The notes below the pieces were generated by a model that did not search any database, was not told where the DNA came from, and worked only from the letters and a program-made list of their open reading frames with translations. Positions 29,284 through 38,367 of a stretch of 64,000 nucleotides of DNA are shown piece after piece. This DNA is from Chitinivibrionales bacterium. GTDB lineage: Bacteria > Fibrobacterota > Chitinivibrionia > Chitinivibrionales > WJKA01. The stretch lies in assembly GCA_014728295.1 (NCBI GenBank), contig WJLW01000083.1, positions 1 through 64,000 of the forward strand, read 5' to 3'. Position numbers and translations under genes: made by a program. Position 1 is the first letter of the stretch; every line of letters begins with the position of its first letter.

Positions 29284-30054
29284 CTACATCAGAAACGACG
29301 TAACGGACAATCGTGAATCCGGTTCCATGATTACCATCAGGTGGGCGTTTGCTTCGCTGCCCAGAACGCCAACCGAAAAGGAAGCTGCCCGCTTCGCAGC
29401 ATTATTGACGATAATCGAACCGTCCTGAATTTCCGACATCGATTCAATCGCGAGCGGGCCGATTACCGTATCATTTAGCTTGAGCATCGCGGGTGCTGCG
29501 TTACGCGGCGAAAGCTCTGCCATAAAATGCTTGTTGACGATAATCCCGCCGATACAGTAAAATGGAGCGCCCTGTATATCAAACGAGGCTTTAGCCTGCA
29601 GTGTCAAAACCTCGTGTCCCTTGACATTGTCCATGATAAATCCGGCTGCCTTTCTGACCCGCTCGCCTTTCGCGGCTATGCGACCACCAACACTTGCAGG
29701 AAAATGACCGGATGAGAGGATTCGGTAGGCAGAATCAACGATTGTCAGCAAATCAAATCCCATTGGCTCCAAGTAATGCCGGGCCATTTCAGTAATTTCG
29801 AATGCAGAGGGGTCTTTTTCGACAAACAGTTTCATGGCAAAGTCTCGGTCGGCATGCACTCTACGGGCAAATCGCTGCAGACGCTCCTCGATATCACCTT
29901 TCGTGTCGGATAGTTTTTTCTGCACATGCTCAAGCTCGCCAGCCAGCTCTTGTTCGGAACGCCGGGCATTGAGTGAATCCAGCCTGACCGCAACCACAAC
30001 AACACACAAAACGATACCGGCAATAAACGTTATAAGGGGAAGCGCAATTTTCAT
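29284..30054 (-). CDS. Single-helix periplasmic protein, sensor-domain-like
   Basis: The protein has 256 residues. A membrane helix (about 5-24) is followed by a coiled coil with many Glu, Lys and Gln (about 30-70), then a globular domain with ARHYLEPMGFDLLTIVDS and ILSSGHFPASVGGRI. These resemble the extracellular cache-like sensor part of NtrY-type histidine kinases. The second membrane helix, HAMP and kinase domains are absent: it stops soon after IMEPDSRLSVTSFLM, where a kinase would continue. It may be an orphan sensor or a truncated kinase. GAGG precedes the ATG. Confidence 0.65.
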   Translation of the reverse strand: MKIALPLITFIAGIVLCVVVVAVRLDSLNARRSEQELAGELEHVQKKLSDTKGDIEERLQRFARRVHADRDFAMKLFVEKDPSAFEITEMARHYLEPMGFDLLTIVDSAYRILSSGHFPASVGGRIAAKGERVRKAAGFIMDNVKGHEVLTLQAKASFDIQGAPFYCIGGIIVNKHFMAELSPRNAAPAMLKLNDTVIGPLAIESMSEIQDGSIIVNNAAKRAASFSVGVLGSEANAHLMVIMEPDSRLSVTSFLM

Positions 30055-30266
30055 ACAAAAATCCTCTGCATTTTCACGTGTTCAGTACCTTTGCCTGTGC
30101 GCCCAATTCCACTCGCAGGTCCAAAAACGCACTTCTAAATATACATATGCAGATACAAACCTAACATCAGATGTGTTTAGCCCTTGTTCAGGTTCAATAG
30201 CTTTGGCATGCCAGGGTAAATTATTTTAACCCCTGTTCATTTCACCCGATTCAAAAGGAACAGAGC

Positions 30267-32789
30267 ATGGCATACCGATCTTTGCGTTCTCACAAGCCCT
30301 CGCCTCAATTTGGCGGAGATAGCGACTGGCGCATTCATTTTAAAGGCAATTCCGAAGAGGACCTGCGCCGAGGCTTTCTCACCAATCTGGAATATTCCAT
30401 GGCCAAGGATCGCTTCACCGTTACCCCGAACGACCAGTACATGGCCTGGGCGTTTACTCTCAGAGACCGGCTGATCGAACGCTGGATTCTTACCCAGCAG
30501 CATTACCATAACAACAACGTCAAGCGCATCTACTATCTGTCATTCGAATTTCTCATGGGGCGGTTGCTCGAAGATAATATGACCAACCTCGGTTTGAAGG
30601 AATCAACTGCAACGGCCATGAAAAAGCTGGGTCTGGATATGACCCTTATCGAAGATCAGGAATCCGACGCCGGGCTGGGCAACGGGGGGCTCGGGCGTCT
30701 GGCGGCATGCTTTCTGGACTCAATGGCAACACTTCAGCTCCCCGCTATTGGTTACGGCATACGCTACGAGTTCGGCATCTTCAAGCAGCGCCTGGTAAAC
30801 GGAAATCAACGCGAGCTTCCCGAAGAGTGGCTGCAGGCCGGAAACCCCTGGGAAATTGAGCGACCGGAATACCGGCTTGGCATCAAATATTTCGGCAATG
30901 TCCGCCATCCCAACGGTTCGGACTATCGACTGCCCGCCGATTGGATGGAAACCGAAGATGTGCTTGCCGTACCGTTCGATACACCTGTTCCCGGCTATCG
31001 CAATAATACCGTCAATACACTGCGATTGTGGTCATCTCGCTCGGCAGAAGAATTCAATCTTGACTATTTCAACAGCGGTGACTACATACGCGCCTGCCAG
31101 AACAAGTTAATGAGCGAAAACATCTCAAAGGTTCTCTACCCCAACGACAATAACCACTCCGGACGCGAATTGCGGCTTAAGCAGCAGCATTTCTTCACTT
31201 CTGCCTCTTTGCAGGACATAATCAGACGCTACCTCAAGCACAATCGAACATTTGATAATTTCCCTAAAAAAGTGCAAATCCAGCTCAATGATACACACCC
31301 GGCAATCGCCATTGCCGAGTTGGTCCGACTGCTGGTTGATATCCATCGCATCCCGTGGCGCAAATCCTGGAATATCGTCACCAAAACGTTTGCCTACACC
31401 AACCACACCCTTTTGCCCGAAGCATTGGAAAAGTGGCCGGTTAATATGATGGAGCACCTGCTGCCCCGGCACATGGAAATCATCTACGAAATCAACAGAA
31501 GCTTTCTGGGCAAGGTGCAGAAAAAATTTCCCGGCGATGTTGACCGCCTGCGGCGCATGTCATTTATTCAGGAAGGCCCCGATCGCCAGGTACGCATGGC
31601 GCACCTGGCCATCGCCGGCAGTCACTCGGTCAACGGCGTTTCGGCGTTGCACACCAGGCTGCTCTCACAAGGTCTGGTCAAAGATTTCTATGAACTCTGG
31701 CCCGAAAAATTCAACAATAAAACAAATGGCATTACCCCCCGCAGGTGGTTGCTCAAGTCAAATCCCTCTTTGTCCAAATTGATCACCCAGAAGCTGGGCA
31801 CCACCTGGGTTACACAGCTTGACCAGCTTAAAAAGCTGGCGGAGTTTGCCGATGATTCCGAATTTCAGTGGGAATGGCGGCTAGCAAAATATTCGGCTAA
31901 AGAAGCATTCGCCCGGCGGCTCAAAGAATGGGAGGGCATTGATATCAATCCGGATTTTCTCTTTGATGTACAAGTCAAGCGCATGCACGAATATAAGCGC
32001 CAATTGCTCAATATTCTACACTGCATCTCCCTCTATGATAATATCAAGGCGGGGTGCACTGATGAAATGGTGCCGCGGATCTTCTTTTTCGGCGGGAAAG
32101 CTGCTCCCGGCTATTTTATCGCTAAACTGATCATCAAGTTCATCAATAATGTCGCCTCGGTTATCAATAACGATCCCGATGCCCGCGAACTGCTCAAAGT
32201 TCATTTTGTCCCGAACTACCGCGTTTCTCTGGCCGAATCGATCATTCCGGCGGCCGATGTTTCCGAGCAGATTTCAACTGCCGGCTATGAGGCGTCAGGA
32301 ACCGGCAATATGAAATTCTCCCTGAACGGCGCCTTGACAATTGGTACAATGGACGGCGCCAATATTGAAATACGTGAAGAGGTGGGCGAAGACAACATCT
32401 TCATTTTCGGCCTGAGAGCACACGAGATCAGGGAACAGCGCAGGACCGGCTACAATCCTTGGGAATACTACAATTCCAGTCCGCGTCTGAAAAAAGTGCT
32501 TGACCTGGTGCAGGATGATTATTTCAGCTCGGGAGAGCCGGGCCTGTTCCGCCCACTCTTCGAATCACTGCTTGACGGCGGGGACCGCTTCATGGTGCTG
32601 GCGGATTTTGATGCTTATTGTGATTGCCAGAAGCGACTCTGCCGGGTGTACAAGAGCCAGGAGACGTGGACTAAAATGTCGATCCTCAACGTTGCCGGGA
32701 TGGGAAAATTTTCATCCGACAGAACGATTCAGGAGTATGCGCGTGATATCTGGGATGTGGCGCCGGCGCCGGTAATGCTTGACAAATAG
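30267..32789 (+). CDS. glgP: Glycogen/starch phosphorylase
   Basis: This 840-residue GT35 phosphorylase releases glucose-1-phosphate from glycogen. Family landmarks include EDQESDAGLGNGGLGRLAACF, the loop PNYRVSLAE and the PLP-lysine segment ASGTGNMKFSLNGALTIGT with the Lys at about residue 680. The DGANIEI motif follows. AAAAGGAACA precedes the ATG. It stands alone, with no other glycogen genes, which suggests scattered glycogen metabolism. A terminator just downstream points the other way. Confidence 0.96.
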   Translation: MAYRSLRSHKPSPQFGGDSDWRIHFKGNSEEDLRRGFLTNLEYSMAKDRFTVTPNDQYMAWAFTLRDRLIERWILTQQHYHNNNVKRIYYLSFEFLMGRLLEDNMTNLGLKESTATAMKKLGLDMTLIEDQESDAGLGNGGLGRLAACFLDSMATLQLPAIGYGIRYEFGIFKQRLVNGNQRELPEEWLQAGNPWEIERPEYRLGIKYFGNVRHPNGSDYRLPADWMETEDVLAVPFDTPVPGYRNNTVNTLRLWSSRSAEEFNLDYFNSGDYIRACQNKLMSENISKVLYPNDNNHSGRELRLKQQHFFTSASLQDIIRRYLKHNRTFDNFPKKVQIQLNDTHPAIAIAELVRLLVDIHRIPWRKSWNIVTKTFAYTNHTLLPEALEKWPVNMMEHLLPRHMEIIYEINRSFLGKVQKKFPGDVDRLRRMSFIQEGPDRQVRMAHLAIAGSHSVNGVSALHTRLLSQGLVKDFYELWPEKFNNKTNGITPRRWLLKSNPSLSKLITQKLGTTWVTQLDQLKKLAEFADDSEFQWEWRLAKYSAKEAFARRLKEWEGIDINPDFLFDVQVKRMHEYKRQLLNILHCISLYDNIKAGCTDEMVPRIFFFGGKAAPGYFIAKLIIKFINNVASVINNDPDARELLKVHFVPNYRVSLAESIIPAADVSEQISTAGYEASGTGNMKFSLNGALTIGTMDGANIEIREEVGEDNIFIFGLRAHEIREQRRTGYNPWEYYNSSPRLKKVLDLVQDDYFSSGEPGLFRPLFESLLDGGDRFMVLADFDAYCDCQKRLCRVYKSQETWTKMSILNVAGMGKFSSDRTIQEYARDIWDVAPAPVMLDK

Positions 32790-32837
32790 CATGAGTCGGC
32801 ATCCATCCGATTCCGAGTGCGTCCTGCCGGTCGCACC

Positions 32838-32870
32838 AAAAAAAAGGCAACTCCTGCACAAGGAGTTGCC
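32838..32870 (-). terminator. Rho-independent terminator of the CBM9-like gene
   Basis: GGCAACTCCT (32846-32855) pairs perfectly with AGGAGTTGCC (32861-32870) around a five-base loop. On the minus strand eight T follow. It ends the gene read from 34108 to 32900. Confidence 0.85.
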
Positions 32871-32899
32871 GTATCTTAAATCACTTTTGAAGAGCAGTG

Positions 32900-34108
32900 T
32901 TAGCGAACGATATTGGAGAACTGCTTCGTCTGAATCGTTCCGTTCTCAAACAGGACTCTGCGGATGATCAACGTATTTGCAGGAGCCTGGATCTTGTTGT
33001 TCACAATCTGCAACTGACGTCCGTGAAGGTTGAAATAGCGAACGTTTTTGACCTTTGAGTTTGCAGAGCCGAGGTTCAACAGCGGTTGATGTACTGCCAT
33101 ATTCGGATCCGGAATCGGGTTCTCGTCAGGACAAGCCGCGCATGCAGTAAAAGTTCCACCTGCTGCAGCAACAGCATCGGCGAGGTTTCCGGCAAACTCG
33201 ATAGCTCCCCAGGTATCTACAGATGATTGCACTCCGGCAGGAGACGTGCGTTCTGAGTATGGATCGGCAAAATTACGCCATCTCAAAGCGGTGAATTCGG
33301 TCTGGCCGTTATCATGATCGTTGTAGCCGAAGGTAAACGAAATCTGATCTCCCTGCTGCTTCTGGTTAGTTCCAAGAAATGTCCAAGGGAATCCCCATTC
33401 CTGTGTTTTCACGTTTGATGACTGATCGACAATCTTGATGTAGAGATTCTTCTCGATTTGAGCATCGGCAAAGGTAATCGTCTGAACATTCCAGAAATGA
33501 AAATGATAAGCGTTGGAAAGATCCTGCCCGGCCATAGTGGGATCGAAGCTGGTAATACGGAAATCTTCAACCGGATTGGCGCCACCCATGCGAACCTGAA
33601 TCTGAATCCATTGAGGAGTTAACTGGTTGGCACTTACATTAATAAATGGAGAATTGGGGCCGTACAACTCCGCAGGCGAATTAGGATCAAGGTATAGCTC
33701 CACACCGTCATTGCCGTATGGATGGTTTTGGTCGAGGATGTCAACAAAGTCATTGTCGGTTACTTCGTATAACAGATACAAACCTTTTTTGCCGTACAAG
33801 GCTTTAATGGTGCATGAACCGTCTTCGTCGTTGTCGGGCTGAGGGCCGTACGACCACGTGCCGGCACCGGCAACCGTGGCTGCCCCCTGATCGAGGGTAG
33901 CGGCATCATACGCATCCCAATAGCAGGTATTATCGTTGGCTGCATCGTGGTCAAAGCATTTTTCCATATCCTCCGACAAAAAGTAGGCTTTGACGACCTT
34001 CGTCGGATCTGCGGTCCGATTAAAGGCAGAAGCGGGAATAGTGCCCTGTGCAAACAGGGAAACAGTTAAAAAGCTAAGCAATGAGCTGAATAAAATTGCT
34101 TTTTTCAT
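32900..34108 (-). CDS. Secreted CBM9-like carbohydrate-binding protein
   Basis: This 402-residue protein has a signal peptide (MKKAILFSS start, cut near LFA-QGT). Residues 30-290 resemble family 9 carbohydrate-binding modules: WDAYDAATLDQG, GKKGLYLLYEVTDNDF, GNDGVELYLDPN and EWGFPWTFLG are typical. The last 60 residues contain VRYFNLHGRQLQI and a basic end, like a divergent Por/T9SS-type sorting tail. AAGGAG precedes the ATG. It is probably a surface or secreted sugar-binding protein, perhaps for xylan or cellulose. It has its own terminator, so it is transcribed alone. Confidence 0.82.
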   Translation of the reverse strand: MKKAILFSSLLSFLTVSLFAQGTIPASAFNRTADPTKVVKAYFLSEDMEKCFDHDAANDNTCYWDAYDAATLDQGAATVAGAGTWSYGPQPDNDEDGSCTIKALYGKKGLYLLYEVTDNDFVDILDQNHPYGNDGVELYLDPNSPAELYGPNSPFINVSANQLTPQWIQIQVRMGGANPVEDFRITSFDPTMAGQDLSNAYHFHFWNVQTITFADAQIEKNLYIKIVDQSSNVKTQEWGFPWTFLGTNQKQQGDQISFTFGYNDHDNGQTEFTALRWRNFADPYSERTSPAGVQSSVDTWGAIEFAGNLADAVAAAGGTFTACAACPDENPIPDPNMAVHQPLLNLGSANSKVKNVRYFNLHGRQLQIVNNKIQAPANTLIIRRVLFENGTIQTKQFSNIVR

Positions 34109-34525
34109 GAGATAACTCCTTCCTTCAGTTAATTCTCACATCGATTTAAGGGTTTAACAATCATTAACGGTTTCAAGACAATAGCACTGACATTGTAGCT
34201 CGTTCCTAAACATAAGACACCATTATTAATGAGCGACAACCTCCTTGGTTTGGGATGATTTTGCTTTTTCGTTTTATTTTCGAGCGTGTTCATAAGCACC
34301 AACAGCTATAAAATAGTACAATCAACTTGCAGTGTTCAATGCGAAGGCATCCGCCCTGCATGAATGGCAAGGCTTTATTTGATGAATTAGACACCCCTGC
34401 CTGCTATTCTGCCACCCCCATGATATAATTTTTTGCCTGCTTCAACGACCATCGTTATATCAATTTATTAGCAAAGACCAATTATATTCCCTTTTGCACG
34501 GGAATGACAGTGACAGGATGTTGCC
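34109..34525. other. Intergenic region with divergent promoters and a solo palindromic repeat
   Basis: There is no gene here. An ATTCCC arm at 34486-34491 and a CGGGAAT arm near 34500-34506 form a degenerate copy of the palindromic repeat family seen at 47908-48106. A promoter for dtd lies at 34421-34429. No clear promoter for the CBM9-like gene was found. Confidence 0.45.
34421..34429 (+). promoter_or_regulatory. Extended -10 promoter for dtd
   Basis: TGATATAAT matches the extended -10 pattern (TGnTATAAT). No good -35 is present, as is usual for this class. The start of transcription would be about 90 bases before the dtd ATG. Confidence 0.45.
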
Positions 34526-34960
34526 ATGCGTATTGTAATCCAGCGCGTTTCCAGCGCATCGGTTAAAATCGATCTCCGCACAGGTTCGATCGGCCCGGGC
34601 ATACTGGTACTCCTGGGAATAAAAGATACCGACTCGGAAGCGGAGGCTGATTTTCTGGCGCAAAAGTGTGCCGAACTCCGCATTTTTGAGGATGAAGACG
34701 GCAAAATGAATCGCTCTTTGCTCGACACCGCAGGATCGGCTCTGGTAGTGTCGCAATTTACACTCTATGGAGACTGCCGCAAGGGACGTCGCCCCAGCTT
34801 CATCGCTGCGGCTCCTTCACAAAAAGCCGAGCGGCTGTACGAATACTTCGTTAGCAGATTGCGGGAGCAGATCGCAACGGTCGAGACCGGCGAGTTCGGA
34901 GCGATGATGCAGGTCTGCCTGGTAAATGAGGGTCCGGTTACCTTGATCCTGGAGAAATAA
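34526..34960 (+). CDS. dtd: D-aminoacyl-tRNA deacylase
   Basis: Dtd (144 residues, standard length) hydrolyses D-amino acids misattached to tRNA. The two signature loops are visible: [17 protein letters not shown] in the middle and [10 protein letters not shown] near the end, where the GxP motif enforces chirality. [13 protein letters not shown] is a typical start. A weak AGGA site lies upstream of ATG 34526. It converges on the rarA-like gene. Confidence 0.95.
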   Translation: MRIVIQRVSSASVKIDLRTGSIGPGILVLLGIKDTDSEAEADFLAQKCAELRIFEDEDGKMNRSLLDTAGSALVVSQFTLYGDCRKGRRPSFIAAAPSQKAERLYEYFVSRLREQIATVETGEFGAMMQVCLVNEGPVTLILEK

Positions 34961-34979
34961 TCGTAAGAGCAGGGAGTGA

Positions 34980-37187
34980 TTATATCTTCGAGATGCAAAT
35001 ATACCCGATCACCATCCGCCAGCGGACATCCCGACCGGCCAATTGGTTCACGACCATGGTAGAAAGCCGGTGCATTTCCTCTGCCGATAAAAAGCGGCTG
35101 AGGTAGGTGTGCAACGAAAATGCATTTTCGTCCGCCCCGAACCAGGAGCGTACCACCGATTCACTGAACCGCCTGAGCGGATGAATCACCTCTTGTTTAC
35201 CGGCAAGGCTGATCCCGGGTACGCCTAATTTGCGTATATAATCGACATCCCATTGCATCAGCGGATTTTCGGGATCATCAAACAGGGCTGACTCGCCTTT
35301 TCGAAACACCTCTTCCAAATCGCGATAATTGGCGGGAAATTGCAGCAATTCCGATAATCTTTGCGAGCGGGACCATACGGTTTCTGCCAGAACACCGGTT
35401 CCGGTCGAATTTAGCAGGCTGGCTGCATGCGAGAGGTCGTCTTGCTTGTCCGGGCTGCCCGCAATCACATTTCTCCCTACGATACGGTCAAATTGCACGG
35501 GAGCGCCGGCTGCCGATTGAATCTTCTCTGCTGCCTCTTTAAGCTTGGCGATAATCAGTTGGGGGCGGGAAAGCCCATCGAATGCTGCGGCCAATTGCTG
35601 CTGTGCATCGAGTTGTTTCCGACTGCGGGCACAAATCCAGACACTGCCGTCCGGCGAACGCCTGGCGGCTTCCATACCCAAAAAGCCGGTACGACCGTGC
35701 AGGTCAAGCGTCAGGCTGTCGCGCTGCACGTCAGCCAGCTCGAAAATCCGTTCACGAACATGCGCCAGCCAGTCTTGTGAGACGGTACGGCTGATCCAGG
35801 CGGCATTGACGTCGCCACTGTCAACTGCAGCGCCGAACGGCTCCGGTTCGCCGGCGATCATCGATTCGAGCATGGCTTCACGAAAACGACTGATGCGCGC
35901 TTTGACGCCTTTTTCGTATCCCTGATCGGAGGGTTGATAAAAGAGCCGTCCCTGCAACGCGCCGGGCAGATACTGCTGGGCCACCCAGTGGTCCCGGTAA
36001 GCGTGCGGATAGAGATACCCTTCACCGTGGCCAAATCCCTCCTTGTCCCGATTGGCATCGCGCAGATGGTTGGGCACCTCATCCGATGAGCTGTCTTTTT
36101 CGGCCGCGGCAAGTGCATCAAAAAAAGCCATGGTCGAATTGCTTTTGGGTGCCGTGGCAAGGTAAAGGCAGGCCTGTGCCAGATGAAAGCGTCCCTCGGG
36201 CATACCCACGTAATCGAAAGCCTGGGCCGCACTGATTACCACCCCCAGAGCCTGCGGATCAGCAAGACCGATATCTTCACTCGCTAAAACCAACATCCTC
36301 CTGAAGATGAAACGCGAATCCTCGCCGGCGTAAATCATCTTGCCCATCCAGTACAGGGCCGCATCAGGATCGGAACCACGTACCGATTTGATGAATGCAG
36401 AAATCGTATCGTAATGAGCGTCTCCGTCTTTGTCATACAAAACGGCGCGTTGCTGAATAGACTCTTCGGCCACGCTCCGGGTAATATGAACAGCCTCGCC
36501 GGCATCGGGTGCAGTCGTTTCCACCGCCAGTTCCAGTGCGTTGAGCACACTGCGCGCATCACCATTGGCGGTGGCTACCAGATGATCCAGTGCGTCCTCA
36601 TCGATAGTGACATCCTGTGCACCGTAGCCGCGGTCGTTATCTTCAAGTGCCATGCGGGCAATTCGACGCAATCCATCGTCGTCAAGCGATTTAAGTTGAA
36701 AAATGCGCGACCGTGACACCAGTGCCTTATTTACTTCAAAGTACGGATTTTCAGTTGTCGCGCCGATGAGAATGATCACACCATTCTCAACATGCGGCAG
36801 CAGCGCATCCTGTTGCGATTTATTGAAGCGATGTACCTCGTCAACAAACAGAATCGTACGCCGGCTGTAGAGCGACAGCGTTTGGCGCGCACTTTCGATT
36901 GCGTCACGGATGTCTTTGACCCCTGCGAGCACGGCATTGATCGAGATGAATTGCGCCCGGGTTGTCTTGGCAATGATTCTTGCAAGCGTGGTTTTGCCCG
37001 TACCGGGAGGACCGTAAAAAATGAGGCTTGACAATTGATCGATCTGGATCGCACGACGCAGCAGCCTTCCGGGGCCGATGATATGCTCCTGACCCGCAAA
37101 TTCGTCGAGCGTACGCGGGCGCATCCGGTCGGCCAGCGGAGCATGAGACCGGATCAGGTTATTGCGATGTTGATCGAAAACGTCCAT
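34980..37187 (-). CDS. rarA: RarA/MgsA AAA+ ATPase fused to a C-terminal domain
   Basis: The protein has 735 residues. Residues 1-440 are RarA (MgsA), an AAA+ protein acting at stalled replication forks: Walker A FYGPPGTGKTTLAR (57-70), Walker B FVDEVHRFNKSQQD, sensor GATTENPYFE, and the C-terminal family segment GMPEGRFHLAQACLYL. Normal RarA ends there. About 295 further residues follow, with a Rossmann-like part (RDSLTLDLHG, GSVWICARSRKQ) that is probably methyltransferase-derived. This layout is known as a RarA/unknown-domain fusion, for example in cyanobacteria. The role of the extra domain is unknown. Confidence 0.88.
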   Translation of the reverse strand: MDVFDQHRNNLIRSHAPLADRMRPRTLDEFAGQEHIIGPGRLLRRAIQIDQLSSLIFYGPPGTGKTTLARIIAKTTRAQFISINAVLAGVKDIRDAIESARQTLSLYSRRTILFVDEVHRFNKSQQDALLPHVENGVIILIGATTENPYFEVNKALVSRSRIFQLKSLDDDGLRRIARMALEDNDRGYGAQDVTIDEDALDHLVATANGDARSVLNALELAVETTAPDAGEAVHITRSVAEESIQQRAVLYDKDGDAHYDTISAFIKSVRGSDPDAALYWMGKMIYAGEDSRFIFRRMLVLASEDIGLADPQALGVVISAAQAFDYVGMPEGRFHLAQACLYLATAPKSNSTMAFFDALAAAEKDSSSDEVPNHLRDANRDKEGFGHGEGYLYPHAYRDHWVAQQYLPGALQGRLFYQPSDQGYEKGVKARISRFREAMLESMIAGEPEPFGAAVDSGDVNAAWISRTVSQDWLAHVRERIFELADVQRDSLTLDLHGRTGFLGMEAARRSPDGSVWICARSRKQLDAQQQLAAAFDGLSRPQLIIAKLKEAAEKIQSAAGAPVQFDRIVGRNVIAGSPDKQDDLSHAASLLNSTGTGVLAETVWSRSQRLSELLQFPANYRDLEEVFRKGESALFDDPENPLMQWDVDYIRKLGVPGISLAGKQEVIHPLRRFSESVVRSWFGADENAFSLHTYLSRFLSAEEMHRLSTMVVNQLAGRDVRWRMVIGYICISKI

Positions 37188-37413
37188 AGGCTCAGAGATA
37201 ATGTACTGTTAATGATTCAGATTAACGAATTGTTTCATTTTAGCACAAAAGATAGTTTCGCCGAATCGGTAAAACCGGTTCATTGCGCCGGCCAAACAGT
37301 GGGCCGGGAGCTTGAATGCCGCATTTTCCAATCTCGTAAAATAACTATATTTATTGATTTGCATCGCCAATCATGTTAGATTTCGGTTACAATCCGTCGA
37401 GCGAAAAGGAATT

Positions 37414-38301
37414 ATGTCGGAAATTGAAAACCTCAACACCGATGCTTTTATCGGCAGGGATATGGGTACCGTTACGCTGCTTAAGCTGATCGGGAAAGGC
37501 GCGGCCGGAGCGGTATTCCTTGCATTTCAACGGACGCTCAAGCGTCAGGTCGCCGTCAAAATCCTGCCCAAATCGGATCGCACCACCGAAGCATCCCGTG
37601 AGCTGTTTCGACAGGAAGCCGAAATTGTTGCTATCCTGAGCCACCCCTACATTATCCCCATCTTCGAAATGGGCGAAGAAGACGACTGCTACTATCAGGT
37701 AATGCAGGTGGTCAAAGGAGAGGACCTCAATTCACGCATCAAAAAACGACAGCTCAACCCCATCCCCCACAAACGGGTGCTGCCGCTCACCGAAGCATTG
37801 ACGATAACCAGGCAGGTCCTTGACGGTCTGGGCTATGCGCATGATGAAGGCGTGGTGCACCAGGATATAAAACCGCTGAATATACTCATCGAGGAGAAGC
37901 AAAACCGACCGCTGATCGCCGATTTCGGCATCGCCAAAATCCATCAGCATGAAGTACGGCAGGAAGGCACCATCGTCGGTAGCCCGTTGTATATGGCACC
38001 CGAATACATATTGACCCATACAACAGACAGCCGTTCCGACATATACAGCGTAGGGGTCATGTTTTTTCAGACGCTGGTGGGCAATCTGCCGCTCACCGAA
38101 ACACATCCGATGCGCCTGATCCAGAAAAAGATTGAAGATCACGACCACCTCTTCGGGGGCAGACCATCCGAGCTTTCACCGCATGTGGATGCAAATCTTG
38201 AAGCAATCGTGTACAAGGCGATTGCACCGGAGCCCGAGCGGCGGTATCAAACCTGTTCGCAATTCAAAGAAGCGCTGGAAAATTACGGACGTTCGGCCTG
38301 A
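37414..38301 (+). CDS. Ser/Thr protein kinase (Hanks type), non-RD
   Basis: This 295-residue soluble kinase starts at ATG 37414 with AAAAGGA upstream. It has the glycine loop LIGKGAAGAVFLA (25-37), Lys49 (VAVKIL), Glu68, a catalytic loop HQDIKPLN with Asp151, DFG at 170-172 and APE at 195-197. The residue before the catalytic Asp is Gln, not Arg, so it is a non-RD kinase and may not need activation-loop phosphorylation. There is no membrane helix or sensor domain. trkA and trkH follow at once, so potassium uptake is a possible target (inferred). Confidence 0.9.
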   Translation: MSEIENLNTDAFIGRDMGTVTLLKLIGKGAAGAVFLAFQRTLKRQVAVKILPKSDRTTEASRELFRQEAEIVAILSHPYIIPIFEMGEEDDCYYQVMQVVKGEDLNSRIKKRQLNPIPHKRVLPLTEALTITRQVLDGLGYAHDEGVVHQDIKPLNILIEEKQNRPLIADFGIAKIHQHEVRQEGTIVGSPLYMAPEYILTHTTDSRSDIYSVGVMFFQTLVGNLPLTETHPMRLIQKKIEDHDHLFGGRPSELSPHVDANLEAIVYKAIAPEPERRYQTCSQFKEALENYGRSA

Positions 38302-38367
38302 CCGCTCACGCCCTGACGAAACGCAAACGAATGCAATGTGTTTGACATGTAAAAAGAGGACGCTTGA

